From Gymnothorax reevesii (taxonomy: Eukaryota > Chordata > Actinopteri > Anguilliformes > Muraenidae): a stretch of 64,000 nt of DNA. Of the stretch, positions 63,863 through 64,000 are shown piece by piece (positions within the stretch are counted from its first letter, which is position 1; each line of letters starts with the position of its first letter). The stretch spans positions 46,653,120 to 46,717,119 of the forward strand of contig CM056583.1 of assembly GCA_029721435.1 (NCBI GenBank). Direction: 5' to 3'. The position numbers and the translations under genes were made by a program. The notes under the pieces are model-generated. The model was not told the DNA's origin, ran no database searches, and saw only the letters and a program-made list of their open reading frames with translations.

Positions 63863-64000
63863 AGACAATGTCATTGGCTGGACCTAAGTGCACACGGCAG
63901 AATTCCTCTGCCATCTTGTGTATGTATAAATGTCCAATGAGGCACGTGTAGCCTAAACAGTAGGCTACAGATTGGTGTTGACATATTATTCTTTTTTGGG

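Larger units (their letters stand above)
60440..64000. other. Sequence downstream of hcn1, no gene recognised
   Basis: Beyond the candidate poly(A) site the sequence holds a Tc1 3' end (60945-61275), a decayed frame at 61348-61710 and otherwise AT-rich DNA. The block at 61800-62100 has a CACGTG E-box and CpGs but no recognised unit. The block at 63480-63960 is richer in GC and may be promoter-proximal. Confidence 0.6.

Overview
The window is AT-rich, intron-dominated animal DNA carrying the 3' part of one protein-coding gene on the + strand. That gene is the fish orthologue of HCN1, a hyperpolarization-activated, cyclic-nucleotide-gated potassium channel. Five exons can be joined through canonical acceptor and donor sites with consistent codon phase: 17564-17782, 32131-32277, 35693-35933, 44610-44774 and 55198-56186 (stop included). 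They encode the pore and S6, the C-linker, the cyclic-nucleotide-binding domain (CNBD) and the long C-terminal tail that ends in Ser-Asn-Leu. The tail motifs and the SNL terminus point to HCN1 rather than HCN2, HCN3 or HCN4. The exons for the N-terminus and S1-S5 are not in the window and must lie upstream.

The organism is a ray-finned fish, most likely a teleost. The evidence is a vertebrate HCN1 gene together with several Tc1-like families, hAT-type and TTAA-type miniature elements, a CR1/L2-like LINE and a tRNA-type SINE tail of the kinds common in fish. I cannot name the species.

Layout: 1-17563 is intron sequence upstream of the first visible exon. It holds a nested CpG-rich transposon (2814-4786), a decayed ~110-bp minisatellite broken by a hAT-type palindromic element (10090-10896), and a decayed Tc1 transposase (about 13590-15460). 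The next intron, 17783-32130, holds a hAT derivative with a perfect 8-bp target duplication and a TTAA-flanked element nested inside it. It also holds two copies of an unfamiliar ~210-230-bp inverted-repeat element with 4-bp duplications, a larger inverted-repeat element (24605-25219) and a deleted Tc1 (30830-31406). The introns at 32278-35692 and 35934-44609 are poorer in mobile DNA; the first contains a candidate regulatory block near 34.2-34.7 kb and the second a LINE fragment. The last intron, 44775-55197, contains a Tc1 element split by an antisense CR1/L2-like LINE. Downstream of the stop is a probable long 3'UTR with Pumilio-type sites, a Tc1 remnant, and a plausible distal polyadenylation site at 60411. 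The remaining ~3.5 kb is non-coding, with one more Tc1 end and a possible promoter close to the right edge.

I found no CRISPR array, operon, toxin system or other microbial defence system. Most short open frames here are chance frames or microsatellite translations. The most novel-looking content is the small, structurally well-defined transposon families and their nesting.
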